The notes: generated from the sequence alone by a model not told the origin. A DNA stretch of 64,000 nucleotides from Cephalopachus bancanus (GCA_027257055.1 JAPVLO010000161.1:2294001-2358000), one strand, 5' to 3'. Positions 45,363 through 57,019 are shown, numbered from the stretch's first letter. Program-made: numbers and translations.

Positions 45363-45736
45363 CTATGGACTGAGTTGTGTCTCCCAACCCCCAGCGTTAT
45401 ATGTTGAAGCTCTAACCTCCAATTATGATGGTATTTGGAAATGGGGCCTTTGGGAGATGATTAGGTTTAGATGAGGTCATGAGGGTGGCACTTGATTGGA
45501 CTAGTGACTTTATAAGAAGAGAAACCAGAGAGCTTGCTTTCCTCTCCTCCCCTGCCATGTGAGGCCACAGCAAGAAAGTGGCCAACTACAAGCCAGAAAG
45601 AGAGCCCCCACCAGAACTCTATCATGCTAGCACCTGATCTTGGACTTCCAGTCTCCAAAACTGTGAGAAAACAAGTTCTTTTGTTTAGGCTACCCAGTTG
45701 GTGGTATTTTGTGATGATGACCTGAGCTAACTAAGA
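45363..45736 (+). mobile_element. MST/THE1-type solo LTR (ERVL-MaLR), forward
   Basis: CTATGGACTGAGTTGTGTCTCCC...TATGTTGAAGCTCTAACC...GGGGCCTTTGGGAGATGATTAGG...GAGGTCATGAGGGTGG...CTTATAAG-like TTTATAAGAAGAG...CATGTGAGGCCACAGC...GATCTTGGACTTCCAGTCTCCAAAACTGTGAG...GGTGGTATTTTGTGATGATGACC is the MST LTR order. Solo, with no internal region adjacent; non-coding. Confidence 0.9.
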
Positions 45737-47464
45737 TGTTCTCTGTGTAGCAAGAGATAGACACCTAAGCACAAAGGTTGCAGTATGACAGTAACCCCCA
45801 TGCAGCCAATGAGTTAGGGCAAGCCATGTTTAATTGCAACAATCTCCATTCTTTACCAAACTTTAGTCATAACTATTTGTAGAGGGCTCCTAGACTTCTC
45901 TTTTCCTGGTCAAAATGATGACCTAAAAAATACTGGACTGCCAAAGAGCAACATTTAAGGAAAACAAAATGTTGCTCTTAAAAAGCCTTGATGGTAGGAA
46001 ATTATATAGTAAATCCTTAATTTCTTCTTCTTGAGTTTTGCCTTTTTTAAAACTTTTAAAGTTGCTTTGTTTGTTTTATTATTTATTCTTTCATAAGCCA
46101 AGGTGTGGAAGGCTCAGTAACCTTCTCCACTTTTCTACCTTATTTCGGTAAACTTGTTTTACTTCTCTGGCTTAATTGTTTTGGTCATATGTATTTATAA
46201 AGAATACAATGATTACGTAAAGCTCCTATCACATAGTAGTCACTTACTAACTGTATAAGAATGACTACCAAGCTTCATTTGTTTGTTCAGTTCTATTCAT
46301 TTTGCCAGCCATGACATAGTAGTACATATTAAAGATCTTCATGAGTAAGAGAGGTTTGGGGTTGGAAAAGGAACCAAGAAAATGTCACCATTTTTCTTCT
46401 GTTTGAAAACAAATCTTGAACTCATAAACAGGGTTTTTTGAGTATTTCAAAGCCACATAACTTGTTTTTGTTTTTAAAAATTGCTATTAAGATTGTCAAG
46501 TAGTGCAGGGTACAGGTCATCTTTTGACCTGGCACATAATTGTACTTAGAAGCAAATGCACATTTGTAAGGAGAGGACTCACAAGTGATTTAGAGGGAGG
46601 ATCTTTGAGTTTGAGAGGTACACCATTTTCATTTTATGATTTAAGAGGCTGAGGACATCATGTAGTGATGTATAGTCATGTGGAAGAGAGGAAACAGGAG
46701 TCATAAATCTTACCTTTTATACAAACTCAACATTTTAGGTAATTTCATTGAAAACAAACACTAAAGAAATTTAGACCTGTGAAACCCACTAAACTGATGG
46801 GGGTCAGCCTGATCCAGCAGGGCATGTGGCATCTCTGCAGTGAGATGCTGTCGCTGCTTTGGGAGTCCCAGTGCCACACACCCTCAGTGTTAAAAACTTA
46901 GATCCTGAGTTAAAGGTGGATTGGAAGGGGGGAGAGAGGAGAGGAAAAGAGACTTCAAGTCTGGGGCTCCTGCTGTTCCTGTAGGGGATTTAGGGCCTAT
47001 AAAAAACACATTTAGGTCTTTGAATGGCAACAGACAAATACCAGTGGAAGGTATTTAATTGGAAGGGAGGAGACCTAGTGGACCAGAGGTCAGGACTTTG
47101 CAGTGATTACTAGTGGCCTGGGGGTGTCAACAGGAATGATGTGGATTTCCCCTCCTCTTCTTTCTCCTAACCCTTCCTGGAGTTGGAAATCCTGGAAGGA
47201 AGGTGGAAGGATCATTAGCTAAACTAAGAGATTGTTGTTTATATTGTTGATGTGGTTGTTTCCTGGGTGGGCTGAAATTTCAGGGTGGGTGGGGAGGAAG
47301 GACCCTTAAGTCTTTTATACACTAATACATTACAACCTGACTGCTACCTGCAGTTTGCCAATTACCCAATTATGACACAAATTTGCACATTTAAAAAAAC
47401 AGTAGGCTACTACTATTCTTCCTTATACAAGAATTTTAGTCACTGTACATCTTGTGTCTTTAAA
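45737..47464. other. Unique DNA, nothing recognised
   Basis: About 1.7 kb without a recognisable repeat. GC content rises around 46790-47200, with ggatttagggcc and ggagag runs, but there is no CpG clustering, exon or domain. Confidence 0.45.
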
Positions 47465-48193
47465 TAATGTATTAGGAACATTTTCAAGTCTGTAAGTGCT
47501 TTTTTAATGAGAGTGTGAAGATTTTAATGGGACTAGATTGCTTTTCATGACATTTCAGAGTGACTTAATTATGACAATGTTGAGAGGCTGTATTTTAAAG
47601 TTTGCTAAGTATGTCTGTGTAGATTATAGTCAGAAAGGACCGATGGTTGAGTAGTGGAATCAGATAGCTTTTCTTACTTTCCTCCAAATATTAGCTCTTT
47701 GCAAATATTGGTTACACCAAACCAGACACAGGTCAGGGTTATCTTGAACCTTTTAATTTTCAAGTAGGAACAGAGACTGAGACTAATGAGGGGAATTTTA
47801 GAGATAAATCGTAAAACGTACTTGGGCAGCAGTGTTGGTCCTAGGGCCTTTCCTCTCTCCTGTTGCACACCTAGGAAGCCAGACTGTCTTTGTCTGCACT
47901 CCCAGTTAGTACCCGAACTTTCTTACCTGTTTGCTTTAGAAACGTACTCATTTTATTTCTCATTATTTCGGATACTGTAGTTAGTGTTCCCAAAGTATTG
48001 CCATTCTCCAGATAACAGTTTACTTTTTAATGATGTGAACTTCAGACTCAATTTTTTTAATCTTCAAAACAAGGGAGTTATTTAGAGGTCTTTTCCTGCA
48101 CCTATCTATGTTCTTAAGATTCTAGAACCTATGGCAGACTTTTCAAAATTAGATCAAATGGTTAGACACTTTCGGTGCCACTCTTACTAGGGG
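47465..48193. other. Unique DNA, weak conserved-element candidate at its start
   Basis: The part at 47465-47620 (TTTTTAATGAGAGTGTGAAG, GACTTAATTATGACAATG) is repeat-free and AT-rich with regular word use, but the evidence for function is thin. Confidence 0.3.
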
Positions 48194-48652
48194 CTTGTAT
48201 TTGTTTCCCATGGCTGCTGTTCTACAAACTGGGTGGTTTAAACAGCAGAAATAGTCTCACAGTTTTGGAGGCTAGAAGTCTGAGATCAAGATATCGACAG
48301 GGAATGGGGGGTGAAAGCTCCCTCTTAAACCTGTAGGGGAATCCTCCTTGACCTTTTCCTAGAGTCTGATGATTTGTTGGCAATCTTTTGCATTCCTTGG
48401 CTTGCAGCTACATAATTCCAGTCTCTGCCATGGTTGTCTCTTGGTGTTCTTGTTTTTACATGGCTGTCTTCTGGTTAAGGACACCAGTCATATTGGATTA
48501 GGCATCTATTCTAATCCAATATGACCTCATTTTAACTAATTATATTTGCATCTACCACAACTCTATTTCTAAATGAGGTCACATTGTGAGGTACTAGGGG
48601 TTAGGCTTTTAACATTTATTTTTGTGGTGACACAATTCAACCCATAATAGGG
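48194..48652 (-). mobile_element. MaLR-type solo LTR, antisense
   Basis: CTTGTATTTGTTTCCCATGGCTGCTG...TGGGTGGTTTAAACAGC...AGTTTTGGAGGCTAGAAGTCTGAGATCAAG...CATTCCTTGGCTTGC...GACACCAGTCATATTGG...AAATGAGGTCACATTGTGAGG...GTGACACAATTCAACCC is the reversed consensus of an ERVL-MaLR LTR. It contains a perfect 14-bp inverted repeat at 48488-48524. Solo; non-coding. Confidence 0.88.
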
Positions 48653-48861
48653 CTCTACTTTTAAAAGTGCCTAGGAGATTTTTATGTAGCCTGCACAGGA
48701 TCCCAAAGCATGATTCCTGACCTACTTGTATAGAATACAGCAGGAGCACCAAAAGATTTATAAGACATATATGTGTGATGTTATATAAACATGAATGGCT
48801 TAAAGAAGAAAAATAAACTGAAGATGCATGTACTTACCTATCCAGCTTAAGAAATAAAATA

Positions 48862-49166
48862 TTGGCTGGGTGCGGTGGCGCATGCTTGTAATCCCAGCAC
48901 TTTGGGAGTCCGAGGTGGGAAGATTGCTTGCCCAGGAGTCTGAGACCAGCCTTGGTAAACAAAGTGAGACTCATCTCTACAAAAAAGAAAAAAAAAAAAA
49001 TTAGCTGGGCATGGTGTCACTTGCCTGTAGTCCCAGCTACTCAGGAGACTGAGATGGCAGTATCACTTAAGCCCAGGAGTTTGATGATGTGATAAGCTGT
49101 GATTGTGCCACTGTACTCTAACCTGGGTGACAGAGTGAGACCCTGACTCAAAAAAATAAATAAAAC
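48862..49166 (+). mobile_element. AluJ-like SINE
   Basis: GGCTGGGTGCGGTGGCGCATGC...GGAAGATTGCTTGCCCAGGAGTCTGAGACCAGCC...TCAGGAGACTGAGATGGCAG...TTTGATGATGTGATAAGC...GACCCTGACTC. Shows none of the later lineage-specific changes, and high divergence. A-tail has AAATAAATAAAA; ATAAAATATT before and ATAAAACATT after may be the target duplication. Confidence 0.93.
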
Positions 49167-51384
49167 ATTAGGAATACATTTGAAGGCCCTGGAAAGCCTG
49201 GGGTATTTGTTTAAAACACAAATTCTCCTGTGAGGGGTAAGGTCAAAGAAGTTTGTGATAAATATGTATTAGAATTCAGTAACCATTTTTTTTACCCCCT
49301 CAGATACATTTTTAAGTTGGTCTTGAAAATTTTACATTGGCGTGGTGTGGGATTTTTTTTTTTTTTCTATTCCAGAACAAAAAACGTGCAAGAAAAGATT
49401 TACTTTTTTCACAGTGTGATGGAATGGTCATTAGCTCCTTCTTTTGGTGTGTTTTCCTGGAAAATCCTACCTGTACTTGGTATAATTTTTCAAATTAGTT
49501 TAGATTTGTGGCCCAGAGAGACTTGTAGTAGTGCACAGCCAGATTTGTGGAAGGAAGATATATATGTGTGAAGATAAGGGACCTATTGTTGATTATGCAC
49601 CTTACAGTCTTGACTTTCTCCTGAGGATTTTGTGGAGATTAATATCCACCAGATAATTTTAAGTTTGCAAAATGCCTTGAGTTCCTTGGGGGAAACTTAT
49701 ATAAATGTAAGTAAATTATGCAGCACCTGAATTTAGTTGTTCATCATTTTTTGTAGTGTTTTAATTAAGAACTTAGTGTTACCTAAGCTGGATGACTGGG
49801 GAAGGATTTAATCACTCAGAGATGGTTAAATAAGTAGATAGGAGAAAATTTAGACTGGAACCCATGAAGGAATAAATGATCAGGATGTCTTCTGGAGATC
49901 ACTTGTTTTCCATGGCATTCTCTGAACTGTTGGTTAATGTCTCTTCCTATATGTGTGTACGTCATAATTGTTAGAAAATCAGTCATTCTTTTGCTATTTA
50001 CACTTTGTCTTAGCCCTTCATATACAGTTCCTCGGACCTTTCTGTTTTTCCTAAGTTAGCTGGGAACCTAAAAAATGGGTGGTGGCAGGTGGATTGTTTG
50101 TCTTACTGTCCAAGTACCTGGGGAGCAAGAGGCATCTGACAAACCATGTTGGCTTTTGGTACACTGTGCTTCCATAGCCCAATAAACTGGATTCCAAACT
50201 ACCTCCTTTTGCCTGTTACATACAGCTTTGCATTCCAGTGAGTGATATAATTCTAGGGTAGAGCCCCACAGTCCAGTTGTGCCTACATTGTTTGGTGGGT
50301 TGTCAGTCTCACTATATGCTTGGTTTTTGCCCTGTTCATCCTGTGAACAGATTTACCTCATCTCTCTTTCTGTGACTGACTCCAAACCAAAGACGTGTAA
50401 CTTTTCTCATTTGTTGCCATCTACCTATTAAGTACCTACTGGCTGCTAAGTAGTGGACAGTTGTGAGTTGTATAGAGATCTTGATGTTATAGAGTTGTTG
50501 AGTAGAAGACACACAAAAAAGCTAAAACCAATAACCAAATAGCTGTGATTGAATTAGAGTAGAGAGGATAGTCACAGGCTCTTATAGAGTGTACAGCAAG
50601 GGGAATCTAACTCAGTCTCAGGTTCTAGCAAAAGCTGAAAAGTGGCATTCAGCAAAAGCTGGAAGGATCACTGGAAATTGGCAAGAAAGGAAGAAGAAAA
50701 GAGATCATTGTCTTCTCAGTAGTATATTATGAAATCATTTTTTCCCCCGTTCCTTTCTCTTCCCTTTTCCTTGCCCACACAGCCTTATGGAGTAGCACAA
50801 TTTTAGCCATCCAAAATGGGCCAGTTGTTTTGTTACATTGTGGATGGTTACAGATTGGGAACTATGGGAAGGCGGTAAGAGTTAAAAACTGACTTGATAA
50901 CAAGAGATGGTAAAATCATTTATCAGAACGATTAACTTATTAAATCAGACTCTTGCCATGCTGATTCTCCAAAATTGTGTTCTTGTGACTTTTTTTCAAA
51001 GTCTCATAACATCCACAGACTCTTGTATGTCTGTAGTAGGTTAAGGATTTGGGAAAGATACACTTGGGGAAGGAAGTCCTTTGTATTCTATCTATAGGAG
51101 ATAAAGGTTTAGGACATTTTACTTTTTTTAGATATAGTTTCTCAAATTGCTGATATCAAAATTATCAGAAGCCTGCTAAAAATGCAGTCCTTAGCCTTCC
51201 TATCCCAGACTAGCTGAATTAGTGTCTTAGCAGTTAGTACCCCTGGCCACTGTCAAGTACTCTTTTGAGAGCCGCTGCCTTGAAGGCATGGATTGCCATG
51301 GGTTGTTCAGAGCTTAAAGAGGAGGATTTTCATCATTTTATTCCTGTGGACCCCTGCTTGATTGCCTACTATCTCTCCTTACCA
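49167..51384. other. Unique DNA with weak L2 and Charlie scraps
   Basis: About 50400-50560 (AAGTACCTACTGGCTGCTAAG...GAAGACACACAAAAAAGC) may be L2. About 51150-51260 (ATTATCAGAAGCCTGCTAAAAATGCAG) resembles MER20. A 113-codon frame at 49230-49571 shows no domain and includes a T-run. No gene is called. Confidence 0.45.
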
Positions 51385-51565
51385 AGAGCAGCTATGTAAT
51401 TTGTGGGGCTCAAGTGTAAAATGAAAATGCAGATCCCCTTATTAAGAAAATTATAAGGAATTTCAAGACAGCAACAGTAGAGCATTAAATGAAGTGTGGG
51501 ACCCTTTCTGGGTATAGGGGGATGTGGGATTGCGCAGGTTTCAAGCCTATGAAGATGGCCTTGCT
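51385..51565. repeat. Ancient interspersed repeat, family not assigned
   Basis: TTTGTGGGGCTCAAGTGTAAAATGAAAATGCAGATCCCC, TTATAAGGAATTTCAAGACAGCAACAGTAGAGCATTAAA and AAGTGTGGGACCC are phrases of a common old mammalian repeat ('GTGGGGCCC...AAAATGCGGGGCCCC...CAGCAGAGCATTAAACC'). I recognise the repeat but not its name. Confidence 0.5.
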
Positions 51566-51627
51566 CACCATTCCTGTTTGCCTTTTTATTTTGGAAGGAG
51601 AGATAAATTGCATCATGTACTTCCTTA

Positions 51628-51843
51628 TTTTATTTATTTTTATTTTATTTTAGTCTTAGGGGGTATACATGCATGTTCATTACATGGACATATTGTGCAG
51701 TGGTGGGGATTGGGTCTCAGATGGCCCATTCCCCAGAGAGTAAACATTGCACCCAATAGGTAATTTCTGAGCCCTAATCTTCCTCCCCATTGTCCCTTAT
51801 TGGTGTCTCCAGTGTCTGTTATTTCCATCTTTGTAACCATTTA
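51628..51843 (-). mobile_element. Old LINE-1 3' UTR fragment, antisense
   Basis: (TTTTATTTTATTT)n-like tail, then GTATACATGCATGTTCATTACATGGACATATTGTGCAG and CTCCAGTGTCTGTTATTTCCATCTTTG are reversed L1MA/L1PB-type 3' UTR phrases. Distinct from the younger L1 ends at 1800 and 30836. Confidence 0.7.
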
Positions 51844-51885
51844 GCTCTCACATAAGACTGAGATGTTTTAAAAATGATCCAGCAG

Positions 51886-52165
51886 CCGGGCTCGATGGCT
51901 CAGCCTGTAATCCCGCACCTTTGGGAGGCTGAGGTGAGTGGATTGCCTGAGCCCGCGGGTTCGAGACCCGCCTGGGCAGCGAGACTTCATCTCTACAATC
52001 AATCAAAAAATCAGCCGGGCGTGGTAGCGCGTGCCTGTAATTCCGGCTACTCGGAAGGCTGAGGCGGAAAGGATTGCTGGAGCCCAGCAGGCTGCGGTGG
52101 CCGGGAGCGGCCACTGCACTCCAGTCTGGGCAACCGAGTGAGATTCCAACTCAAAAAAAAAAAAA
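51886..52165 (+). mobile_element. Young lineage-specific Alu SINE (best reference copy)
   Basis: Perfect 15-bp duplication AAAATGATCCAGCAG at 51871-51885 and 52166-52180. Shows all young-form features: A box TGGCTCAGCCTG (51896-51907), perfect T-arm GCGGG-TTCGAGA-CCCGC (51955-51971) and right-arm hairpin GCGGTGGCC...GGCCACTGC (52094-52117). Missing AACTTGGC after the left T-arm relative to relatives. Very few private changes. Confidence 0.99.
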
Positions 52166-52586
52166 AAAATGATCCAGCAGCAATGAACTGCTTGTTGCTC
52201 CCTAAGCACTATACTGTTCTTTGCCTTTGTCCTTTGGGTCTCGCACATACTATGTTAGAATCCTGTGGCAGTTGCTATGGCAAGACTCTGTGCTTTGAGG
52301 GTCCAGATCCACTTCTCTTCATCTTCATATTCCTTGCCCTTAGCTGAGGCTCTGCCTTGTTCTCCTAAGTGTGCTGGGTAAAACACTAACCTGAATCTTT
52401 TCTTAAAAACTAATTAGGTTATGGGCCATTGGGAATGCAGATTTGGTTCAGAGCAAGGTGACAGAGGCAGTATTGCCCTAGCAGTGTTATGTGGAGAGTC
52501 CAGAACTGCCTGGGCATGACTGGTGTGAGACAGTGTGAAGAATGAAGTGTGAGGTAAACTTCTGACATCTCTGGTATAGGATATAC

Positions 52587-52720
52587 TCTGTGGTTGGCAC
52601 ATTTGATAGCTGCTACCTTCCGTTTGATAATCAATGTTTTTCTGAATTTCTCATCTGTGGTTGGCACATCTGATAGCTGCTACCTTCCCTCTGATAATGT
52701 TTTCTTTCTGAATTTCTCAT
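52587..52720 (+). repeat. 67-bp tandem duplication
   Basis: Copy one 52587-52653 and copy two 52654-52720 both start TCTGTGGTTGGCACAT and end CTGAATTTCTCA(T). They differ at a handful of positions (e.g. TTTGATAGC/TCTGATAGC and a short length change at AATCAATG). Directly adjacent and in the same orientation. Confidence 0.95.
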
Positions 52721-52940
52721 TGAACTCAGTTCCTGGATAAAACGATTTTTCTGAGTCACAGGTTCAAATGTGCTGTTAGCAGAGCCTGAGGAAATGTTTC
52801 TTGTGGTAGGAAGTTGGCCATTTTGATTAGTGTCTAATATTTGAAACTAGTCATTCATTTCTGGGTTGTTTGAACTAATGTGTTCTGGGGAGTTCCCCAA
52901 AGTGGGTGCACTTGGTGTGGCTCTGTAAGGTGAGAATTAG
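52721..52940. other. Unique DNA
   Basis: Nothing recognised. Confidence 0.4.
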
Positions 52941-52954
52941 GCTCTGCCTATTAT

Positions 52955-53252
52955 TTTTTTATTTTTTATTTTTTGAGTTGGAGTCTCACTCTGTCACCCA
53001 GACTGGAGTGCAGTGGCCGCTCCCGGCCACCGCAGCCTCAACCTGCTGGGCTCCAGTGATCCTTCCGCCTCAGCTTTCCAAGTGGCTGGAACTACAGGCG
53101 TGAGCTACCATGCCTGGCTAATTTTTGATTTATTGTAGAGATGAGGTCTTGCCAAGTTGCCCAGGCAGGTGTCGAACCCACAGGCTCAGGCAATCCACTC
53201 ACCTCTACCTCCCAAAGCGTGGGATTACAGGCTGAGCCACCGAACCTGGCTT
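52955..53252 (-). mobile_element. Young lineage-specific Alu SINE, antisense
   Basis: Perfect 14-bp duplication GCTCTGCCTATTAT at 52941-52954 and 53253-53266. GGCCGCTCCCGGCCAC hairpin present. Tail is (ATTTTTT)n-like. Confidence 0.98.
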
Positions 53253-53679
53253 GCTCTGCCTATTATACTTGAAAGAACTGACTGTATTTTTGTCTGAGGT
53301 AACCAGATGTAGCTGTGTATTTGGGTGAAAACTCTTTATCTTATGATGGACCGGCCACTAGAAGTTCAGAAAAGTTAAACAGAACATTCAAGGTTGATTA
53401 AGATATATAGTAACTGGATTGGGATTAGAATCTGTGGTATCTGCTCCTCCTGAGGCCACAGTAAATAAATATTTGTTCAGAGATTATTCTGTTCTTTGAG
53501 AATTATCATCTGACCTTGACCTAATGGAGTTAACGGAATGAAATGTGTACCTTCCCTTTGAAACTGTCTTGAGGAGGAAAAGAGAACAGATTGTCTAAAA
53601 CAGTGTAGATGTTCAATGGAAATATGATCTGCATATATAATTTAACAGATTTTAGTAGTGATGTTAAAAAAGTAAAAAG

Positions 53680-53805
53680 AAAAAAACTAGGTGAGGTGGT
53701 GATACATGCCAGCTACTTGAGAGCCTGAGGTGGGAGGATTGTTGAGTTCAAGGGCACATTTGGCAACATAGTGAGAACCTGTCTCTAAAAACAACAACAA
53801 AAAAG
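53680..53805 (+). mobile_element. Degraded Alu-arm fragment
   Basis: CTAGGTGAGGTGGTGATACATGCCAGCTACTTGAGAGCCTGAGGTGGGAGGATTG...TTGGCAACATAGTGAGAACCTGTCTC followed by an A-rich CAA tail: a single arm with an internal deletion, old form. Confidence 0.8.
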
Positions 53806-56800
53806 GGGTGAAAGAAACAGGTGTAATTAGTTTTAGTAATTTATTTAGCTCAATGTATCAGAAAATTTAATCATTTCAACATGCAATCAGTATAGAAATA
53901 ATGAGATATTTACTTTCATTTTTTCCAGTGTAGCTACTATACTGAACAGTGCAGGTCCAAAATATACTAATACACCTAATTTTTATTTTCTTTTCGTTTA
54001 TGAGCTACTTTTAAAATTCATACTGGTTAGCATACAATCTTGGTGATTGGTGTGATGATATATCATAGGAAAATGGAGGATATAGGATATAGACAAACTT
54101 GGTAGTTTTAGTATACCTGGTGAAGGGGTCAGGTAAACTCAGAATCATCCAATATAGATTTGCGTTAGACCTCTTTGTGCTGGACATCTGGAGGCAGTGC
54201 TTGTAGCATCTTGGGACAGAAACCACCTTGTACAGGGACATGAACTGTCACTCAAGGAGAATCTCACTGCTGTTGAGTCAACCTTGGTTTTGACCTTATA
54301 TCTGCATGGAGAGCTTGCTACTGAATTAGGCCTTGCTCCTGTTAGAGTCAGTTGAAAAGGACAGTGTAGATTTTGAGTAAGATCATTAATCAACATATGA
54401 AATCTTCCTTGTGTTGTTCAATTAGAACTTAAGTATCAAGTGGATGATAAAATAATTTCTTAGCCTAGGTAGTTTATATAAATTAGCAAATTAAGGCAAC
54501 AGAAGACCCCCACATATTTGAAACCAGGTCTGCACTAATTTTTAGTTAAAGGCTAGCATATATTTGGTCTACAGAGTATGATTTAAATGATTTTGTCTTT
54601 ACTTTCTATATTACTACTCAGAGTCCACTGACAGAATGCAGGGAGACAACCTTGATTAGATTAGACCAGATTAGATTAAATCAAATGGTTAAAGCCTTTG
54701 GAGACACCAGCTTGTAGGAGACACCATAATGGCCTTCATAGTGTCCCTAAATCCTATTAGATAAGTTAATCTTATTAAATATTCTATGTCTACATAAAGC
54801 AGCATTGCTCTTATATTATCTATGGTGGTTTCTGGTTGTTAAGGCAGGCTGATATTTTAGCTTTCTTTGAATAGATTGGTTTTATTTGTTTGGGGCAAGT
54901 TAATCTAAATAACTTGAAAGTGAATACCTACAGTTGGTAGACAGGACATTCCCTGTAAAAAAATATGCTGTCTCCTGGATGCTCTTTGGTTTGGTTGCTG
55001 TTAGTGCCCGTGCTAGGGAATTATTATTTTTTTAAGCCCTGATTTGGGGAAAGAGAGACAGGTGATATGTCAATAGTATGATTGAGACATTCTAGTATAT
55101 GTTGGGAATAAAAATAAAGATCTTAGAACTTGGGAGCTGGAGAATCCTTAGCTGTGATATTCTGGATGTGTTTACAGTTTTATTATAGTACTTGTTGGTT
55201 GTTGAATATTTCTACAGATGCAGTAACCATTTTTCTGAAGCAAAATATTCTTTTTGTCCCAAGCTTTTCCTCAACTTGTGAATTTTTGAACTGGTAAAAT
55301 CTTACAAAGACATATGAAATACATCAAACGTTGTTATTGATTTAATTCAATTTTTTGGGAAAATGCAAAAAACTGGGACTATGCAGGTCTGAAAGTATGC
55401 TTACTGCATTCACAGTGAGGACTAGCGGAACTATGAAAAAAGCAATGGTGTATTTGACTTAGATCTTTGCTACAGGTAGTATTGTTAGATATAAATGACT
55501 TCAAGACCCACAAGTGATTATTATCTACTGGGTTGGCGTTCAGTGAGGCCGAGAATTTCTTTCTGACCATCTTTAAAAATAAGGTTCATAGTGCCTTAGC
55601 TAGGAAGTTGAACATTCACCATTAAGATCCTGTGAATTTGTTGGTTTGGTTTGCAAGCAGAAAATAAGACATCTGTTGGTGCATCTGGCTAGTCTGTGAA
55701 TATCTGTGGGAAGGATCCTGTATTGAAGGGACTTAGGTGACACTCTGACCTTGGGAATTCCAGTGCTGTTGGGGAATGGGGACTTCCTTCTTGATAGAGC
55801 CTAGTGAACTTGTTGGGTCACGGTTTATTCTCCTGCTTGGGCTCTGCATGTTGCTCTTCTTAGGCCAGTGAGTTAAGTTCTTTGCTTACCCTCTGTAGTG
55901 GGACAGCTTTGTATCTGTGTCCTGTCCCCAAAGACTAAAGAAAATTTCAAGTGTGGGCCAGATGTGGAGTCTGAAGAACAGTTATGATTGGTTAATGGTT
56001 TTGATTTGCTTTTAGGAAGAAAAGTGCAACTAACCCCTTGGATGAAGATAATATCTCTCTCCAACACTTGTCTGTATCAAGTATATGGTGTTCTCTTCCT
56101 GTATAGCACTTGTATTTTCAAGAGCTAGGGTCATTGACAGAGCACTTCTCACTCTTGAGTTTCAGAGCATAGCAGAGTACACATGCCTGAAACCAGAAAT
56201 GTAATTTTCTCTAAGTGTACTAAGAATTACTTTAATTCTCCATTATGTGCACGCACACGCTCACACAATTGTGTTTTGTTCCCCCTCCCATGCTCTTTGA
56301 GGAGGAATAGTCCCCTTTTTATTTTTATTGATTCTTGATTGCACACTTTTCAGTGCTACCTTTGTTAGGAAGCAGCAGCTGGAAGACTGTGTGCTCTTTT
56401 TGTACTTGTGACCTTTACTTCTATGGCCCCTCTGACCTAAGGCTCACCCTGCCTGCCACCTCCTCTGCATCACCCAGCTTTGTTCTTCTGAACCTGTTGT
56501 TCCCATTCTATGAAGACCACCTCCTTGCTCCTCTGTGTTCAACTTAGTATCCATTTCTGCTTAGGCAGTTCCAGATGAGCAGAGATTGGGAAGGGAATGT
56601 GAATAACGAAAAAAATTGGATCTGGTTAGGAGAAACTTATAAAACTTCTGTGTTCTGTGTTAATAGTTTTCAGATGCTTTGGAATATATGAGACATTGGT
56701 CTGGTGGTCTGGTGATCTTTGAGAACTGCTGTTACCAACTAATGGACAGCTATGCTCTTTTTCTCCCAGTCACCAGCTCTGCTTTTCCTCTCCAGTTTGC

Positions 56801-57015
56801 ATGGAAGAGTCCACCAATTCTTTATAAGCCTACTCCTTCTCTTTTCTTTTGAAGTCTCCTTGTTTAACTTTCCACACTAGCAGCTCCCAGTCTTACTTGG
56901 TCTAGTGCCTAATCTTGCTTAGTCCCTTTGGAATAGAGGAGACCTATCATCCTTTCCATGGCTTACTGACATCACTAAGGTACAGGCCCTTCCATATCCT
57001 GCCCCAGACCTTCAC
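53806..57015. other. Long unique stretch, no gene recognised
   Basis: About 3.2 kb without a recognisable repeat or exon. A cluster of GATTAGA words (TTGATTAGATTAGACC, AGATTAGATTAAATC) lies at about 54652-54682. Frames on the minus strand (54011-54396, 55379-55570, 55873-56067) have no domain. Confidence 0.45.
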
Positions 57016-57019
57016 AGGG

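Noticed and set aside
44521..48652. A complete endogenous retrovirus between the LTRs
   Set aside because: The three LTR-like elements are of different subtypes and orientations, with unique DNA between them and no internal retroviral sequence; they are independent solo LTRs.
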